Positions 46,496 to 59,348 of a stretch of 64,000 nucleotides of DNA are shown piece by piece. The translations under genes and the position numbers were made by a program. Positions within the stretch are counted from its first letter, which is position 1. Each line of letters opens with the position of its first letter. This stretch comes from Aquilaria yunnanensis. Its lineage: Eukaryota; Streptophyta; Magnoliopsida; Malvales; Thymelaeaceae. The stretch covers positions 69,778,041-69,842,040 of the forward strand of contig CM077598.1 in the NCBI GenBank assembly GCA_039654915.1, given 5' to 3'. The notes under the pieces were generated by a model that worked only from the letters and a program-made list of their open reading frames with translations, did not search any database and was not told the DNA's origin.

Positions 46496-48712
46496 TTTGG
46501 CGCCGTCTGTGGGAACCCGCTCTGAGATTGCTGTCGTTGAAACTCGGCGTTCTAAGGACAAGGGACTCCCGAGGTCTCCGTCCGCGCCTGAGACACAACC
46601 GGCTGCTGAGCAAACACTCCCAGGGACTTTTGCGTCCGAGGAAGATCGCCCTCTAGTAATCACTATGAGCTTTATGAGGGAGTTTCAGCGTTCGGTCGTG
46701 GCTGAAATGACACAGCAGATCGATCGAAGGTGGTCACAGCAAACACAGGCCCAAAGACCTCCCTCACCTGCACGCTCTCGGGAGAAAAGTTAGAGGTCAA
46801 CCCATCGCAGTGCGGGAAGCGTAGACCCGCGCGAAGAGTCGTCCATGGAGAATATACCCCTCAGGAAACGTCCTGTAGGACAAACTATGTCCAAACGACC
46901 GAAAGTCTCACGGCGAAGGAGTTCGTCTCCTGAGGTGAGGTCCGTATCTCCTCAGCGCCGAACTCGCTCCCCGAAGAGGCGCCGACGATCTCCCTTCCCT
47001 GAAGAAGGGCCTAGTGCCACCGTGCTTATAGAGAGGATATTAGCACGGCTAGATAGGGTGGAGAAACAAATGGCCAGAAAACCCGTTTGGGACAGGCTCA
47101 CGGGAGCCTTCTGCGAAGATGGGTCCCCATTCACTCGGACCGTGGCCGAGGCAGCCATGCCAGGTGACTTCAGAGTACCTCGGTTGGAGATTTATGATGG
47201 CCGTACTGATCCACAGGCCCATCTGACGAAGTACAGACGCAGAATGATAATGCACGGTGCTGACGACGCTATCATGTGCAAGTGCTTCGAAGTCGCCCTC
47301 ACAGGGCCAGCAACTGCATGGTACAATTCATTGCCTCCAGGGACCATCACTGAGTTCCAGGAGTTGTCCACGGCCTTCACGTAGCAATTCATTGGGAGTC
47401 GACCTACTGCGAAGATGCCTGTCCAGATGTTCGACATAGAGCAGAGGAACAGAGAAAGCATCCGAGACTATGTCGAAAGATTCAACAGGGAAGCTCTTAG
47501 TGTCCCCGACTTTCGGCCCGAAGTCCACATTCTTGCCATGACACGGGGCCTTCGGCGAGACTCACAGCTGTTCTACGAGTTCTCAAAGGACCCCCCGGAG
47601 ACCCTCGGAGAATTTTACCGAAGGGCAGAACAGCACATGACCGCCGAGGAACTAAGAATGGCTGGGCCGAAGTCCGATCACCACAGCGCCGAAGGGTCCA
47701 ATCAACAAGCTCGGCATCTGACCGAACAGGCAGGACGACCTCGGAGGATGCATGGAAGGAAACCCCAAAGTTTCACACCACTAAGCACTACACGGACCAA
47801 CATCCTCATGGCGCTGGAAAAGCAAGGGACGCAGATTCGGCGACCAAGGGCCATGACCGCCGATAATAAGAAGAATGCAAAGAAGTTCTGCCAGTTTCAT
47901 CGCGACCACGGTCATGACACCGAAGACTGCTTCCAGCTGAAGAAGTACATAGAGTCGCTGATAAAGCAGGGCCAACTTAGGAAATACCTGCGGATGCCAT
48001 CCCCGAAAGGCAGACAAATGGAGGAAGAAAGGGCCGAAGATGAGGACTATGACTCTGACAGGCGGAGAAACCGAAGTCCAAAAAGGTGCCCTCCACCTCC
48101 GACAGGGGTTATCCAAACAATCACCACGGGGCTCCCATCCTCGGAAAGAAAGCGGAAGGCCAGAGAAATTGCAGTCATGGAATATCAAAATCCAGCAAAG
48201 AAGCTGGCCCGCAAAGACGGATCCACCATCGTCTTTCCCCACGACGATCCGCTGCTGATCATGGCGAGGATAGGGAACTGGGACGTCAAAAGGGTGCTAC
48301 TTGATGTTGGATCGAATGCGGACTTCCTATTCTTGCACTTACTGCCGAGCTTGCGCATCTCCAGCAGCGAGCTTAAGCCAGTCACCTCGCCCACCTTCGA
48401 GGTTGGACCATCCGAACTGCCCGTTCTCGGATGGATCGACCTCCCACTGATGATGAGAGGGGCTTCGGTAGACGGAGCAGCTGAGTTGTACGCTTCCACA
48501 ATGGCAAGGTTCATCGTCATGAACGTTCCATCCTCGCACAACGCCATCCTTGGAAGGCAGACACAGGGAAACCTGCACATTCGTCCTGATGTGAAGTACT
48601 TGGCTATCACATTCGCCACCAAGGATGGAGATGCAGAGATTTTCATAGACCAGGCCGAGGTAAGAAAGGTGTTTGTGAAAGCACGAAAGGCCCCGGCGAG
48701 CAACTTCGCACA
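46464..48712 (+). pseudogene. Tat-C gag and protease, broken
   Basis: Starts at ATG 46464, inside the LTR, crosses the PBS and meets TAG 46791-46793. Coding resumes through the serine/arginine-rich segment (MENIPLRKRP, 46845) and the gag core, then TAG 47382-47384 (CAG in Tat-B), then an open frame from 47415. The knuckle-like CQFHRDHGHDTEDC is intact; the protease reads LLDVGSNADF where the other copies have LLDDGSN. There is no stop between protease and RT, so gag and pol are one frame here. Confidence 0.9.
46498..46514 (+). other. Tat-C primer-binding site
   Basis: TGGCGCCGTCTGTGGGA, two bases after the LTR. Confidence 0.88.
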
Positions 48713-51700
48713 AACGATGGAGGCAAAGGCGTCAGAAAAAGGCAAAGAAGAAGATCTTGCAAAAGCGGAAATGGAAATAGTAGAACTTATCCCAGGACAA
48801 TCTACCCGAATAGGGAAGAGCTTGGCCGAAGGTGAGAAGGAAAACCTTGTATCTCTTCTGCTGAAAAAAAAAGATCTGTTTGCCTCCTCGCCGAAAGATA
48901 TGGCAGGAGTAAACTCTGGCATAATACAGCATAGCCTCAAAGTAAGCCTGAAAGCAAAACCTGTCCGGCAAAAGAAACGAAGCATCTCAACCCACAAGAG
49001 CAACTTTGTCAAAACCGAGGTCCAACGTCTGTTAGACGCCAAAGTCATCAGGGAGGTCAAGTACCCCGAATGGTTAAGCAACGTGGTCATTGCCACAAAA
49101 GAAGGTAGCAGCAAACTCCGGATGTGCATCAACTTCAGAAACTTGAACGATGCTTGCCCGAAAGACTCATACCCTCTGCCGCCAATAGATCAACTAGTAG
49201 ATTCAACTGCCGAATATGGGCGCCTAAGTTTCCTGGATGCCTTCAGTGGCTACCATCAAATAAGGATGGACCCCGAAGATGAAGAAAAAACTGCCTTCAT
49301 CACCGAGGGAGGAACATACTGTTATGTCAGGATGCCCTTCGGGCTCAAAAATGCAGGAGCCACCTACCAAAGGTTGATGAACAAGGTCTTTAAAGACCAA
49401 ATGGGGAGAAACATGGAGGTATATGTTGATGATATGATAGTCAAGAGCAAGCTGCCTAGCTATCACGTTGCAGATCTAGAGGAAACCATCCAAAAGCTCA
49501 GAGCCTTCGGGATTCAGCTCAATCCTGAAAAGTGCATCTTCGGGGTAACCTCGGGAAAATTCCTTGGGTACATGGTATCTGAAAAAGGCATTGACGCTAA
49601 CCCCGAGAAGATTAAGGCGCTGCTTGAGTTCCGAACTCCTGCCACAGTCAAAGACATGCAGAGGCTCACCAGAAGAATAACCTCCCTGAGCAGATTTATT
49701 TCCAAGTACCGAGATAGGTGTCGACCTTTCTTCAAAGTCCTCACAAAGGCAGCAAAACTGGAAGGCGACCTCGGAAGGAATGATCACCCTTAGGGTGAAG
49801 ACTGCCAAAAGGCCTGGGAAGAACTCAAAGTCTACTTGCTAGCCTGCCGACTCTGCGACAACCTCGGGAGGGAGAACCCCTCATTTTGTACCTCACCGTC
49901 ACGGAGAAAGCTGTAAGCTCGATCCTCGTAAAAGAAGAAGGGCCAAAGCAATGGCCAGTCTATTACATCAGCAAATCTCTGCATGGCGCCGAAGTCAAGT
50001 TCCCTCTGCTTCAAAAAGCTATATACGCCTTGGTGCTTGCAGGGAGAAGGCTGCGACCATACTTTCAGGCTCACCCCATCATCGTCCGAAGCAGTCTACC
50101 ACTACGGGATGTTATGAAGAAAGTTGATCATTCGGGAAGGCTCTCCAAATGGTGCATAGAGCTTGGCAAACACGAAATCATATATGAACCTCGGAAGGCC
50201 ATAAAAGCTCAAGCAGTGGCAGACTTTATCGCCGAAGTACCCACCACTAAGGAAAGCCATATGGATCCGAACGGAGGTGAGCCAGAGTGGACCTTACATG
50301 TTGACGGAGCCTCGGGATCCGAACACCAGGGAGCTGGAGTAATTATCAGAGGACCCGAAGGCCTAGAGGTAAATAAGGCTATTAAGTTCAGCTTCAGCGT
50401 CACTAACAATGTGGCAGAGTATGAAGCCCTCATAGCGGGATTACGCTTGGCCAGAAGGATTGGCGTGAGAAACTTAAAGGCTCACAGCGATTCCCAGCTG
50501 GTAGTTCGGCAGACGGCAGGAGATTATGGGGCGAATGACCCAATCTCGGCAAAATACCACGAGCTGGTGGCAAAGCTCATCCAAGAGTTTGACGCCGTAC
50601 GGATCGAAAATGTACCTCAGCGGAATAACACAGAGGCAGATTGCTTGGCCTAGTCAAAAACATACACCGAGGTGCTAGATCACCCAAGCATCTCAGTGCT
50701 GAGCATAGCGACCTCGGGAAAGGGATGGAAAGATCCCATAAAAAGATACCTCGCACAAAATGTGCTCCCCGAAGACCCCGGCGACGCTGCAAAACTGCGA
50801 AGACGCTCAGGCCGATTCTTCCTGATTGGTGAAGAATTATACCGACAGGGATATGCAAACCCGCTGCAAAGATGCGTGGATGAAGAGGATACTGAAATGG
50901 TCCTTGAAGAGGTCCACAAAGGCATGTGTGGTTCATATATTGGAACTGATGCCCTTGCGGCGGTGATACTTCGCCAAGGATACTTCTGGCCTACCCTGAG
51001 AAAGGATGCAAGGCAGTTCGTCCGAAAATGTGGTAGTTGCCAGAAACACGCGAACATCCAGAGGGCACCCTCGGAAATGGTATCCTCGGCTGACTATCCT
51101 TGGCCCTTCGCAGTCTGGGGCATAGACCTTATTGGGCCACTCCCCTCAGCCCCCGGAGGAGTGAAATTCTACGTGGTAGCAGTAGACTATTTCTCCAAAT
51201 GGGTCGAGGCAGAACCATTAGCAACTATCTCGGCAAAAGAAGTGCAAAGGTTTGTATGGAAGAACGTAGTTTGCAGATTCGGCATACCGAGGGTACTAGT
51301 GGCTGATAATGGATCCCAATTCATAGACAAAGGATTCCAGGAATTTATCAGCGACCTCGGAATAAAAATGCACTTCGCCCCAGTAGCTCACCCCCAAAGC
51401 AACGGGCAGGTGGAAGTATCTAATAGGACCATAAAAGATGGCCTGAAAAAGAGACTGGGGGAAGCAAAAGGGAAATGGCCAGGAGAACTCCAAAGCGTAT
51501 TATGGAGTTACCAAACGACGCCCCGAAGAGCCACAGGGGAGACTCCCTTCTCACTCGTCTTTGGTACAGAGGCTATTATCCCAATAGAGATAGTTCAACC
51601 TTCAGTACGGGTGCAAATATTTGATGAAGGTGGAAATGACCTCGGCCTAAGAACGAAGCTCGACCTCGTTGGCGAACACAGAGAAATAGGCGAGCTGAGG

Positions 51701-51961
51701 AGAAAAGCTTTTCAGCAAAGAGTAGCCGCGGCTATAAACTTACGGGCCAGGCCAAAAGAAATCAAGAAAGGAGACCTCGTTCTCAGAAAGGCTGACTTTG
51801 CACCCCGAAGGCCGTCCCACGGAGTACTTCGCGCGAACTAGGAAGGACCATATGTGGTTCTTGCCAAAGTACGAAAAGGCGTGTACAAGCTTGGCAACGC
51901 CGAAGGCGTAGAATTGAAAAACACTTGGCACTCAGACGCCTTGAAAAAATTCTACGCCTAA
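48713..51961 (+). pseudogene. Tat-C pol: RT, RNase H, integrase, broken
   Basis: Continues from gag. RT motifs FLDAFSGYHQI and YVDDMIVKS are intact; RNase H LHVDGASGS and HSDSQLVV; integrase WGIDLIGPLP, VADNGSQF and HPQSNGQVEVSNR are intact. Lesions: TAG at about 49791 (Trp in Tat-B), a one-base deletion near 49838 that shifts frame, TAG 50651-50653 (Lys in Tat-B), and TAG 51839-51841 shared with Tat-B. After that stop about 39 conserved codons run to TAA 51959-51961. Confidence 0.9.
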
Positions 51962-52088
51962 GGTTGAGCGGAGGAATCGTGTTGTACAAAAAATATTCTA
52001 AGTACAGAATAGTCTTGAGAAAATTGTACAAGATAGAATTCCGCGAAGGTGCTCGCCACGATACAGCACATATATGCCTTTCTGAAAT

Positions 52089-52486
52089 CCCTTGAGCCAT
52101 CACGCTCGGGAAAGATGGGAAACAAGAATATCGCAGAAGTACTCGCCGAAATAAGCGCAGAGACAGATTTCCGAAGTCCCTTGAGCCATCACGCTCGGGA
52201 AAAATGAAAAACAGAAAAAACTCTCGAAAGATTTCCTAAGTCTCTTGAGCAAACATGCTCGGGAAAGGAGGAAAAGAAGGAAAATTTTGACTAAGTGTTT
52301 TCCGAAGTCCCTCGATCAAACGTGTTCGGGACAAAATGGAAATGGAAAACCTGCAAAAAGACTTAGTCAAATTTTACAGACCTTCCAAAAAAGTGTCCAG
52401 AGCGAATAGGCTCGGCCAAGAGAAGGTAATAAAGTTTCTTTGATCGCAGGTTTTCCGAAGTCTCTTGAGCAAATGCATTCGGGGCA
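52089..52486. repeat. Six hairpin-prone repeats between convergent genes (Tat-C)
   Basis: The counterpart of 15513-15915 in Tat-B, in inverse orientation. Typical unit CCCTTGAGCCATCACGCTCG followed by GGA. Copies lie near 52089, 52178, 52238, 52308, 52391 and 52461. Confidence 0.72.
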
Positions 52487-52617
52487 ATGGAAAGAAAGAA
52501 ACTTGCGAAAAGACTTAGCCAAAAAGTCTTCATTGAAGAGTAAGCTGCTTTACAATGAAGAAGTGCCCGAAGAAGGAACACAAAATTGAAGGCAAGGAAA
52601 AGAGGCCCTAAAATAGC

Positions 52618-55054
52618 CTAAGGGTTCGCAGCATCCCGAGAGCCACTTGCTTGCCCACCCTTTTCCACCACCTTCGGCGCTGGAATTGAAGAAGGAAGGT
52701 TCAAATGTTCGACCTTGGACCATTCCCACTGAGGTCCCTCAGGAATGTTTAGAGCCTCTAGAAAAGAGAGGTCCAGATCTGGGAACCTCTGGAGGACTTG
52801 GTGCCGAGCAAGGCAGAAGCCGTCTTGAAAAGCGACCTTGGCCATTTGATCAGACTTGCTCTTGTCAAGCTCAAGGTCGTCAAGCTCGTCCTTCAGATCT
52901 GCGATCTCCTCCTCCAGCGCCTTTATCTACTCCTTCCCCTTCGAATCCTTCTTCAAGGACTTGACCTCGGCTGCAAGGATGTTTTTCTCAGCTGTCAGCG
53001 CCAGTATGAGCTTGTCAGAATCTGACTTATCCTTTAGGAGCTCCTCGTTGGTGGCCATCATTCCAGTTATCTGCTCGCCAAGGTCAGCAATCTTCCGGGA
53101 GGAATCCTTCTCAAGTTCTTCTTTCTTCTTCCGGAACTCCTCCTGAAGAGCGGCAACTTCTTCCTTCGCAGCATCTGACAGCTGCTGGTTCTTGGTGATC
53201 AATGCCAAGCGAGTGGCCTTCACCTTCTCTAAGGTCTCTAAGGCTGAAGCTCGAAACTTCGCCTGCCTGGCCACCCAAACTCGGAGAAAGCCGGTGTATC
53301 CCAGCATCTGCAAAGAGATGAACGCAAGGTCAGTAAGAGCCAGGCACTTAGGAAAAATTGAAGGGAAAAAGGTGTGAAGAACATACCTGAGCAGCATGCT
53401 CGGTGACTTTGGCGGCAAGGGTGTCATCATCCTGATGGGCCGCCGCAATAGCCTTGAAGGAGGCCTCTGTAAGCACCCCCTTCGAAATTTGCTTCGCCAT
53501 TTCTGGACAGTCCTCGGAGTACAAGTTCATGTCCTCCGTGAATGTCCAGAAAGGCTCTTTGGGAACCTTCCCTTGTGGGACTTTGGCGTCGCGAAGGGCC
53601 CGCGCCTTCGCATGTTCGGCCGCCCAGTTCGGGGTAAGTAACTCCCCTGCACGGTGAAAACGAGAAGTGGGTCAGAGACAAAGGAAAATTTAGAAAAACA
53701 AAAAGGAGCATACCTGTCCTGAAAGCAACTAACCTGGAGGGACCTCGACAACGACGTCCTCGGAGTCCTCAGCCTCCTCGGTCGAAATGCCCTTACCCTT
53801 CTGCCTGCGCCGCTCCTCGGCAGAAGGTGCCTCTACCACGACGTCCAGAAGGACTTGCGACGGGGTAGGACTTTGGGGAGGGGCGTCGGTATGAGGGACG
53901 TCGGTAGCGGCAGGAACCTCGGCCAAAGGATCGGGCATCGAAGTGACAGTGGCCTCAGCGTCCTCGCTTTCCTCCCCAATACTTTCCAAAGGGGAGGAAA
54001 GAACAGTCTTCTTCGCCCGTTTAGCCGAAGGACCAGCACCGACAGACTTCCGCCTTGGGGAAGTTGCCTTCTTTGTCTGCTCCCCCTTCTCCACTTGGCC
54101 GGAGAAAAGGGACTTGTAATAGGCGGCAGTCCCGTCGCCCATCTCTGAAAAAGAAGAGAAATATCAGCGTAAGTCCGAGGAAAAAAATAGCAAGCGAGTA
54201 GAAGACAACTCACTTTCGACAAGCGTTTCGAAAGAAATTTCCTCCTTAAGAAGCTTGACCAACCAGGAATCCTTCCCGGTGATGGCAGGAGCTGGCATCT
54301 TGAGGTCAGTCTCGTGCTCCTTCGCTACCTTTAGCTCCCGAAGGACCTCTTCGGTCATCAACTTCCAGTTGATAGGAAAAGGGTAAAGGGCACGCGGAGC
54401 GACCTCGGGAGTCCAGTCAGAGACAGCCCAAATGCGGGCGTCGAAATCTGCGAACACGGGAGCCAACTCTGGAGTCAGCAGCATCCTCGGATCAACGACG
54501 TCCACATCCAGTATTCCCTGAGCCCATTTGGTCGGGACGTACGACCAGGCCTCATCCATCTTCAGGAAGAAGAACTTCTGTTGCCACCCCCGCCAGCAGT
54601 CCTTAGTGGCGAAGGTGAACTTGAATTTTTTGCTCCCGGATACCCGAGGTAGCATGAAATAGAAGCCACCCTTCGGGACCACAGAGAGCTTGTAGTACTG
54701 CATGAAGATTATAAAATGGGGTTTTATCCCGAACACGCCACACATGCAGAGGTAGGCGTTAAAATAGCAGAACGAGTTCGGGGGAAGCTGGTTCACAGCA
54801 ATGCCATGAAATTGGCAGAACTCGCAAACCATCTTCGGGGGAGGATACCGAAGACCGGCCTTCAGCTGGGCTCAGAAAACGGTAACCTCATTTCTGTGGT
54901 TTGAAAAAGCATAATGGCTAGAACGAGGCAGCCTAGTAATGGCGTAAGAGGGAAGAAAAAGCTTTTTCTTCCACCTCTCTAACTTTGCAGGGGTGGTGCA
55001 ACAAGGATGGGCTAAAAGAGGCTGCCAGCTCTCAGGGATAGGCATTGTAGACAT
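52618..55054 (-). pseudogene. Tat-C antisense four-exon gene (PF04195-like)
   Basis: Exons on the minus strand: 55054-54214, 54144-53734, 53646-53387, 53307-52618. All introns are GT-AG and in phase, with exon 1, 3 and 4 lengths (841, 260, 690) identical to Tat-B; exon 2 is 411 against 396. The domain order is as in Tat-B: globular exon 1, low-complexity exon 2, PFWTFTEDMNLYSED in exon 3, coiled coil plus conserved tail in exon 4. Two stops break it: TGA 54872-54874 (CGA in Tat-B) and TAG 52927-52929 (CAG in Tat-B). Neither is shared with Tat-B, so the last common ancestor could have been intact. Confidence 0.88.
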
Positions 55055-55303
55055 GAAAACGAGTTTGGAAAAGACAAGAAAACAGTTTCCAGAAAAACTC
55101 CAAAGAACAGAGAGATCAAAACACTCTGGAAAACAAAAACCCACCAAAAGATTTGCCAAAGTCTGAGGACGCCGTCGTGAAAGTTGGCTGGAAAAAGCTC
55201 TGATTAAGGCAGCTCCGCCACAGAAAGCAAGAAAGTGCAAGAACAGGGGCAAAGCAGAGAGAAGAGCAGAAGAAAAAGCAAAAGGAACTTATGATGGAAC
55301 GAG

Positions 55304-55313
55304 CCATTTATAG
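55304..55313 (-). promoter_or_regulatory. TATA box of Tat-C antisense gene
   Basis: CTATAAATGG on the minus strand, about 250 bp before the ATG at 55054, the same distance as in Tat-B. Confidence 0.6.
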
Positions 55314-55599
55314 GCCAGGGGTGGGTAACCGAAACATCGTCATAAGTACCCTTTGGAGGCAAACCGTCACCGTAACTGCCCTCTGCACCTGAAAAGGCAT
55401 GCCCTCTGTAACCGACGTAACTCTCCTCCAATGGCAAAGTGCCCCATGTCAGCCGCCACGCCAAAACGGGGACACGTCTCCTGACATCCCTAGGAAAAAG
55501 GGAGCACGTCTTCTGACATCCCTAAAAAGCTGGGACGCGTCGCTCAGACTGACACGCTTGGCCATCAGACCTGCAGAAACAAAGAGCAGGCCACCTCAA

Positions 55600-55740
55600 G
55601 GACACCAAGAGACAGGCTATGGCCAAACAGCCAATGACCTTCAGGCAAGAGGTGTATCTTCGGCACAAGCTCCACCTCGAAGACACCAAAGAACAGGCCA
55701 AGGCCGAACAGCCCTTTGGGCAAGAGGTGCATCCTCGGAA
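55600..55740. repeat. Tandem duplication in Tat-C spacer
   Basis: Two diverged copies around 'gacaccaa-gaacaggc' and 'caagaggtg-atcttcgg', homologous to the 81-bp duplication in Tat-B. The second copy has a short deletion. Confidence 0.6.
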
Positions 55741-55818
55741 CAGGTTGAGCTTCCTAAGAGACTCCCAAGAGCAACCTCGAAAAGAGATGCAAAACCGAAG
55801 TCTTCACTTCGGCTTTCC

Positions 55819-55829
55819 AAAGGGGGGCA
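55819..55829 (+). other. Tat-C polypurine tract
   Basis: AAAGGGGGGCA directly before the 3' LTR. Confidence 0.85.
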
Positions 55830-55831
55830 TG

Positions 55832-56707
55832 TGATAGCCAAAGCCTATCGCCTCTATCTGGCCGAACTCCCTGCCACAAGAATGGCCAGAAGAGACTGGC
55901 GATACCCGAGTGAAAATGGGATCATACACCTCGGGAGATAGCCGAAGAGCTCCGAGCCCGGCACGCCAGGAAACTTGAGGATACTACTAGCCCCCCGAGG
56001 TTGCAAACAGATCGCCTTCGGAAAAGAGGCACCAGCTATTGCGGGCCGAACATGATCTCCCCGAAGGCGGAACTCCCTGAAGCTGGGAACCCCTGAACTA
56101 GGTGCATGTTTCCCAAAGAGGCATTGTCCGTAACAAAGGACGACCTCGCCCAGGGACCTCGGGAGTACGGCAGGAGCATTTAAGGAAGCATTTAAGGAAG
56201 CCTCTGACACGTCCTTTCACAGACGTCATAAGCCGCCTCAAAAGGCGCTCTGACACGCTGACGCCATCAGAATCACATCATGGCCCATCTCAGCACAAGG
56301 CTCAAGGCAACCTGCTACCAGCTATCTGTCCCCTACGCCCAGAAATTTAGGAAACATCCGACTGAGCACGTGTCGCGATCTGAACGGGCTAGGCACTCCT
56401 ATAAATACCAGGAAATAAATACTTGGCAGGAGGTTGGTTGGCAAAAGGTCTGACTCCAAGACTCTGAGAAAATCACCAGGCAAGACTCTTCAGCCCCTTT
56501 GTGCTATTTCCTCTGCCTTTTCTCAGCCACCACTGACTTGGGCGTCCGAGGCTCCCCCCCGGAAACACATTCCGGGGGCCTCCTAACCCACTTTTTCTGA
56601 GCATCTCAGGTACTCTCCCTTGGGCGCACCCTCCTCCAGGCGTTCTTCCTCCTAGAAGTCTCTCCAACAGTCACCATGACTCTAAACGATGAGGCCCCTG
56701 GCCATCA
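55832..56707 (+). repeat. Tat-C 3' LTR (876 bp)
   Basis: Same length as the 5' LTR; the TATA is at 56400-56407. Followed by the TSD CATGG. Confidence 0.96.
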
Positions 56708-57401
56708 CATGGAATGTGTCACTCTCGTATAGATGAATCTTTGGTTTCTTGATTACCAAGTAGACCAACTTAAACTGATGACATTGATATCGTATATCAA
56801 CTCATCCGAGCATGGCCATGCATTTTTCAAAGTCTTACTCTATCAAAGGGCCCGAAGATATCACTCCCGTTACATAGGACAGACAAATCCCATCTTGATC
56901 ATACAAATCCCTCCGCATGATATGTGACTTACCTAATGACCTCCTTCAAGTTCACTCAGTTACGAGCAGCAAAGGAAAGTATCAAAGCATGTGGCTTACA
57001 TCTAGGGAACCTTGATGATCTTAGGTCGAAGGACTACATATACCATGATCACTATGAAAATCACTTATGACACTCATATAACGATCCATGTAGTGTTCTC
57101 ATGGTGGGTGGGTCCAATACACAAGTTCTCCAACTTGTACCCATATGTAGACTACATATCTCATATTAGTCTCCACATATGCTAGTCGTTATGTATTATT
57201 GCAACCCACTCCACAATAATACTAGACCAGGGATGTTTGAGAATATCATTATTCTAGGGTTACAATTATGTTTATTACGTTACGCAGAAACAGAACAACA
57301 AACGTATTTCCTGGATTAATGCCTTAATAAAATATCATGACTCAATGTGCAAAAATACAATCATCTCATGCTTGGCTTTTGGGCACAACACTAACAGGGT
57401 A

Positions 57402-58438
57402 GTAGTTTCGAACAGGGTTAAGGGCTAACCCAAGTGCATTAAGACCTACGAATGTACCAAGTATAGGGTTAATTCCCAATGCCCTATGACCCACTTGCTA
57501 GTGCATGAAACCACATAAGTGGAGGCTTAAATGCCTTAGATTGGAAAAGGTTATAGGGTTTCATAAGTTGTCTTCTTGCATGAGTTTGTTTGGTGGCCTA
57601 GTTGTTAGTGAATGACTAGCGAGTTGAACGGATATGTTCCTTTGAGTCATCAACTAAAGGAGTAGTTCAATTTTATGCCGCAAAGGTAAGTTGGTAAGTT
57701 TTTATTTTGTTTCTAACCAGTAAATGTGTGAGGTGACAATGTAAAGAAGAAAGGAGAAAAGAATTCATCCAGGGGTAAATGGATGGATAGGTTTGTTCAT
57801 CCGTTAGCTATATACCCTAGGGTTGATCCAGTAAGAGTAAAACCATTGCTAGGGTTTGGCTTGACTACCTGAAGGCAATAAGAGGACTTAAGCAATAGGA
57901 AGGACTACCATGGACCAGGTGATAGCGAATGACTTGAGCTCATCACCCCATGGTTAAGTGGAGTCAAGGGCCACTAGGTTGATTCATGGAAGAAGAGAGA
58001 CTCGACTAGTGAAACTAGCTGAGTAGGTGAGGGGCTAAGTCCTGAGTGGAACCAAGGACACTATGGTGATTGATTGATGTTTATGTTAGAGCTAGTAAGT
58101 TAGTGGAACAATAAAGTATCAGATTAGGATGACCAAGTGATGCCAGAAAGAGGATACTTTGTCTTAAACCTATGCGGTAGTGTTCGAGGAGTGCCCGTGA
58201 GAGGGAGAAAAAGTTCACTATGTCTAGTTAAGAGGTGACTCAAAAGTAGTCACGAGGTTGAGTAATCTCCCACCTAGTAGACTGTTATACTCAATAATCA
58301 AAGTGCCAAGTATAGTCTAGATACAGTTGTGCTCAAGCATTTGTTTTGTCACTCTGGTAGTTGTCATGACTACCAGACTAGAAAGAAGTTAACAGTTTAA
58401 ACCCTAGCCGATGAGGTTATTGGTTGAGCTAGTTAAAG
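57402..58438 (+). mobile_element. LARD-2 internal region, continued
   Basis: Non-coding. The block from about 58130 ('gaccaagtgatgccagaaagaggata') is collinear with LARD-1 from about 37285. Similarity stops at 58438 (TAAAG), which marks the insertion point of the next element. Confidence 0.75.
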
Positions 58439-58867
58439 TGCTGCACTTTAGCAGTTCTAACCCAAGTGTAGGTTGTCGCAAGTAATAAAATCTCGGGGGT
58501 CCGAGTGTCAAACCACAAGGATGTGAATTAAGAATTACAAATTACAAATTTTTAATAAAGAAAGTTTTGGTGCAAGGTGTGAACAGGTGTAAGTTAAAAT
58601 TCAAATTCAATTAAAATAACTAAGGTTAGGGGATCCACTTTTAGTATATCGGTTAGATTAATATTAGCCCATCTTACCACTCAATTGGTATCCACACATA
58701 AAGGAGGCCCCAATCAGGAAATTTAGACAAGAAGAAGAACAAGAAAACATTTGGACAGAGCTTTGGTATTGAAAACAGGAAGAAGAACAAAGGAGAAAAT
58801 CTAACTTTCTTACAAGAACATGGAAATGACCTAAGAAATGGCATGGATTCGCTCTCCCCCCCCCAAG

Positions 58868-58882
58868 GTGCCTATTTATAGA
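58868..58882 (-). promoter_or_regulatory. TATA box in putative Athila-like LTR
   Basis: CTATAAATAGGCACC on the minus strand. Confidence 0.55.
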
Positions 58883-59348
58883 GTTTTTGGGGTGCGTGAA
58901 ATTGTAAAATAGTAAAATATAGGTAAATACAAATCAACAAAGGCAGGCTGCAACGTCTTTTAATTTTTCAACCATTGTAGACATCGAATTAGCTCTTTCT
59001 TAAAGCATAGAACTTGTAGATCTCTTCCTTAGCTTCGAATCAATAGCTTGCTCATTCAAATCAGACATTCATAACTAAAGTTATGATTTTTCTACCGAAA
59101 CTACTCTTTAGCACATGAAAGAACGAATAGTCTCATCTATAATCAGATTTTGGCAATGAAAACGATCAAACTAGCTTGTGGAATGAAGCCAAGTTGAAGA
59201 TCTATGTGTTTGCTTTCAGATGAATTTTGAATCACTTAGTTCTGACGCCTACAGTTCTAGATATGATTTTTCTTGTGAAATGACGACAAGTGATGATTTT
59301 ACCTACATAAGAAAAAATAATTATTTAATATATATATATAATATTAAT

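Larger units (their letters stand above)
45620..56707 (+). mobile_element. Tat-C: complete-length Ty3/gypsy element with antisense gene
   Basis: An 11,088-bp element with perfect TSD CATGG (45615-45619, 56708-56712). LTRs are 876 bp each (45620-46495, 55832-56707) and differ by roughly twenty-odd positions by eye, a divergence similar to Tat-B. Same layout as Tat-B in the opposite orientation: PBS, gag-pol, hairpin repeats, antisense gene, spacer duplication, PPT. It carries more lesions than Tat-B. Confidence 0.96.
44887..57396 (-). mobile_element. Solo-3: inverted solo LTR split by Tat-C
   Basis: Two parts, 44887-45619 and 56713-57396, together 1417 bp, are the reverse complement of Solo-1/2. 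TSD GGGTA (44882-44886, 57397-57401) is perfect. The left end reads TATTAGG, two G-to-A changes from the TGTTGGG expected. Tat-C is inserted between 45619 and 56713 with duplicated CATGG. Confidence 0.93.
41119..58438 (+). mobile_element. LARD-2: non-coding retrotransposon with nested insertions
   Basis: Consists of a 5' LTR (41119-43743), iMet-type PBS (43749-43760) and an internal region split by Solo-3/Tat-C. Its internal sequence resumes at 57402 and ends at 58438, where the Athila-like LTR starts. Every internal block has a collinear counterpart in LARD-1 and none has coding motifs. No 3' LTR is seen; it may lie beyond the Athila-like insertion. Confidence 0.78.

Noticed and set aside
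48185..49132. 315-codon minus-strand ORF opposite Tat-C pol
   Set aside because: Antisense shadow of RT/protease codons; the matching region of Tat-B is broken into smaller ORFs.
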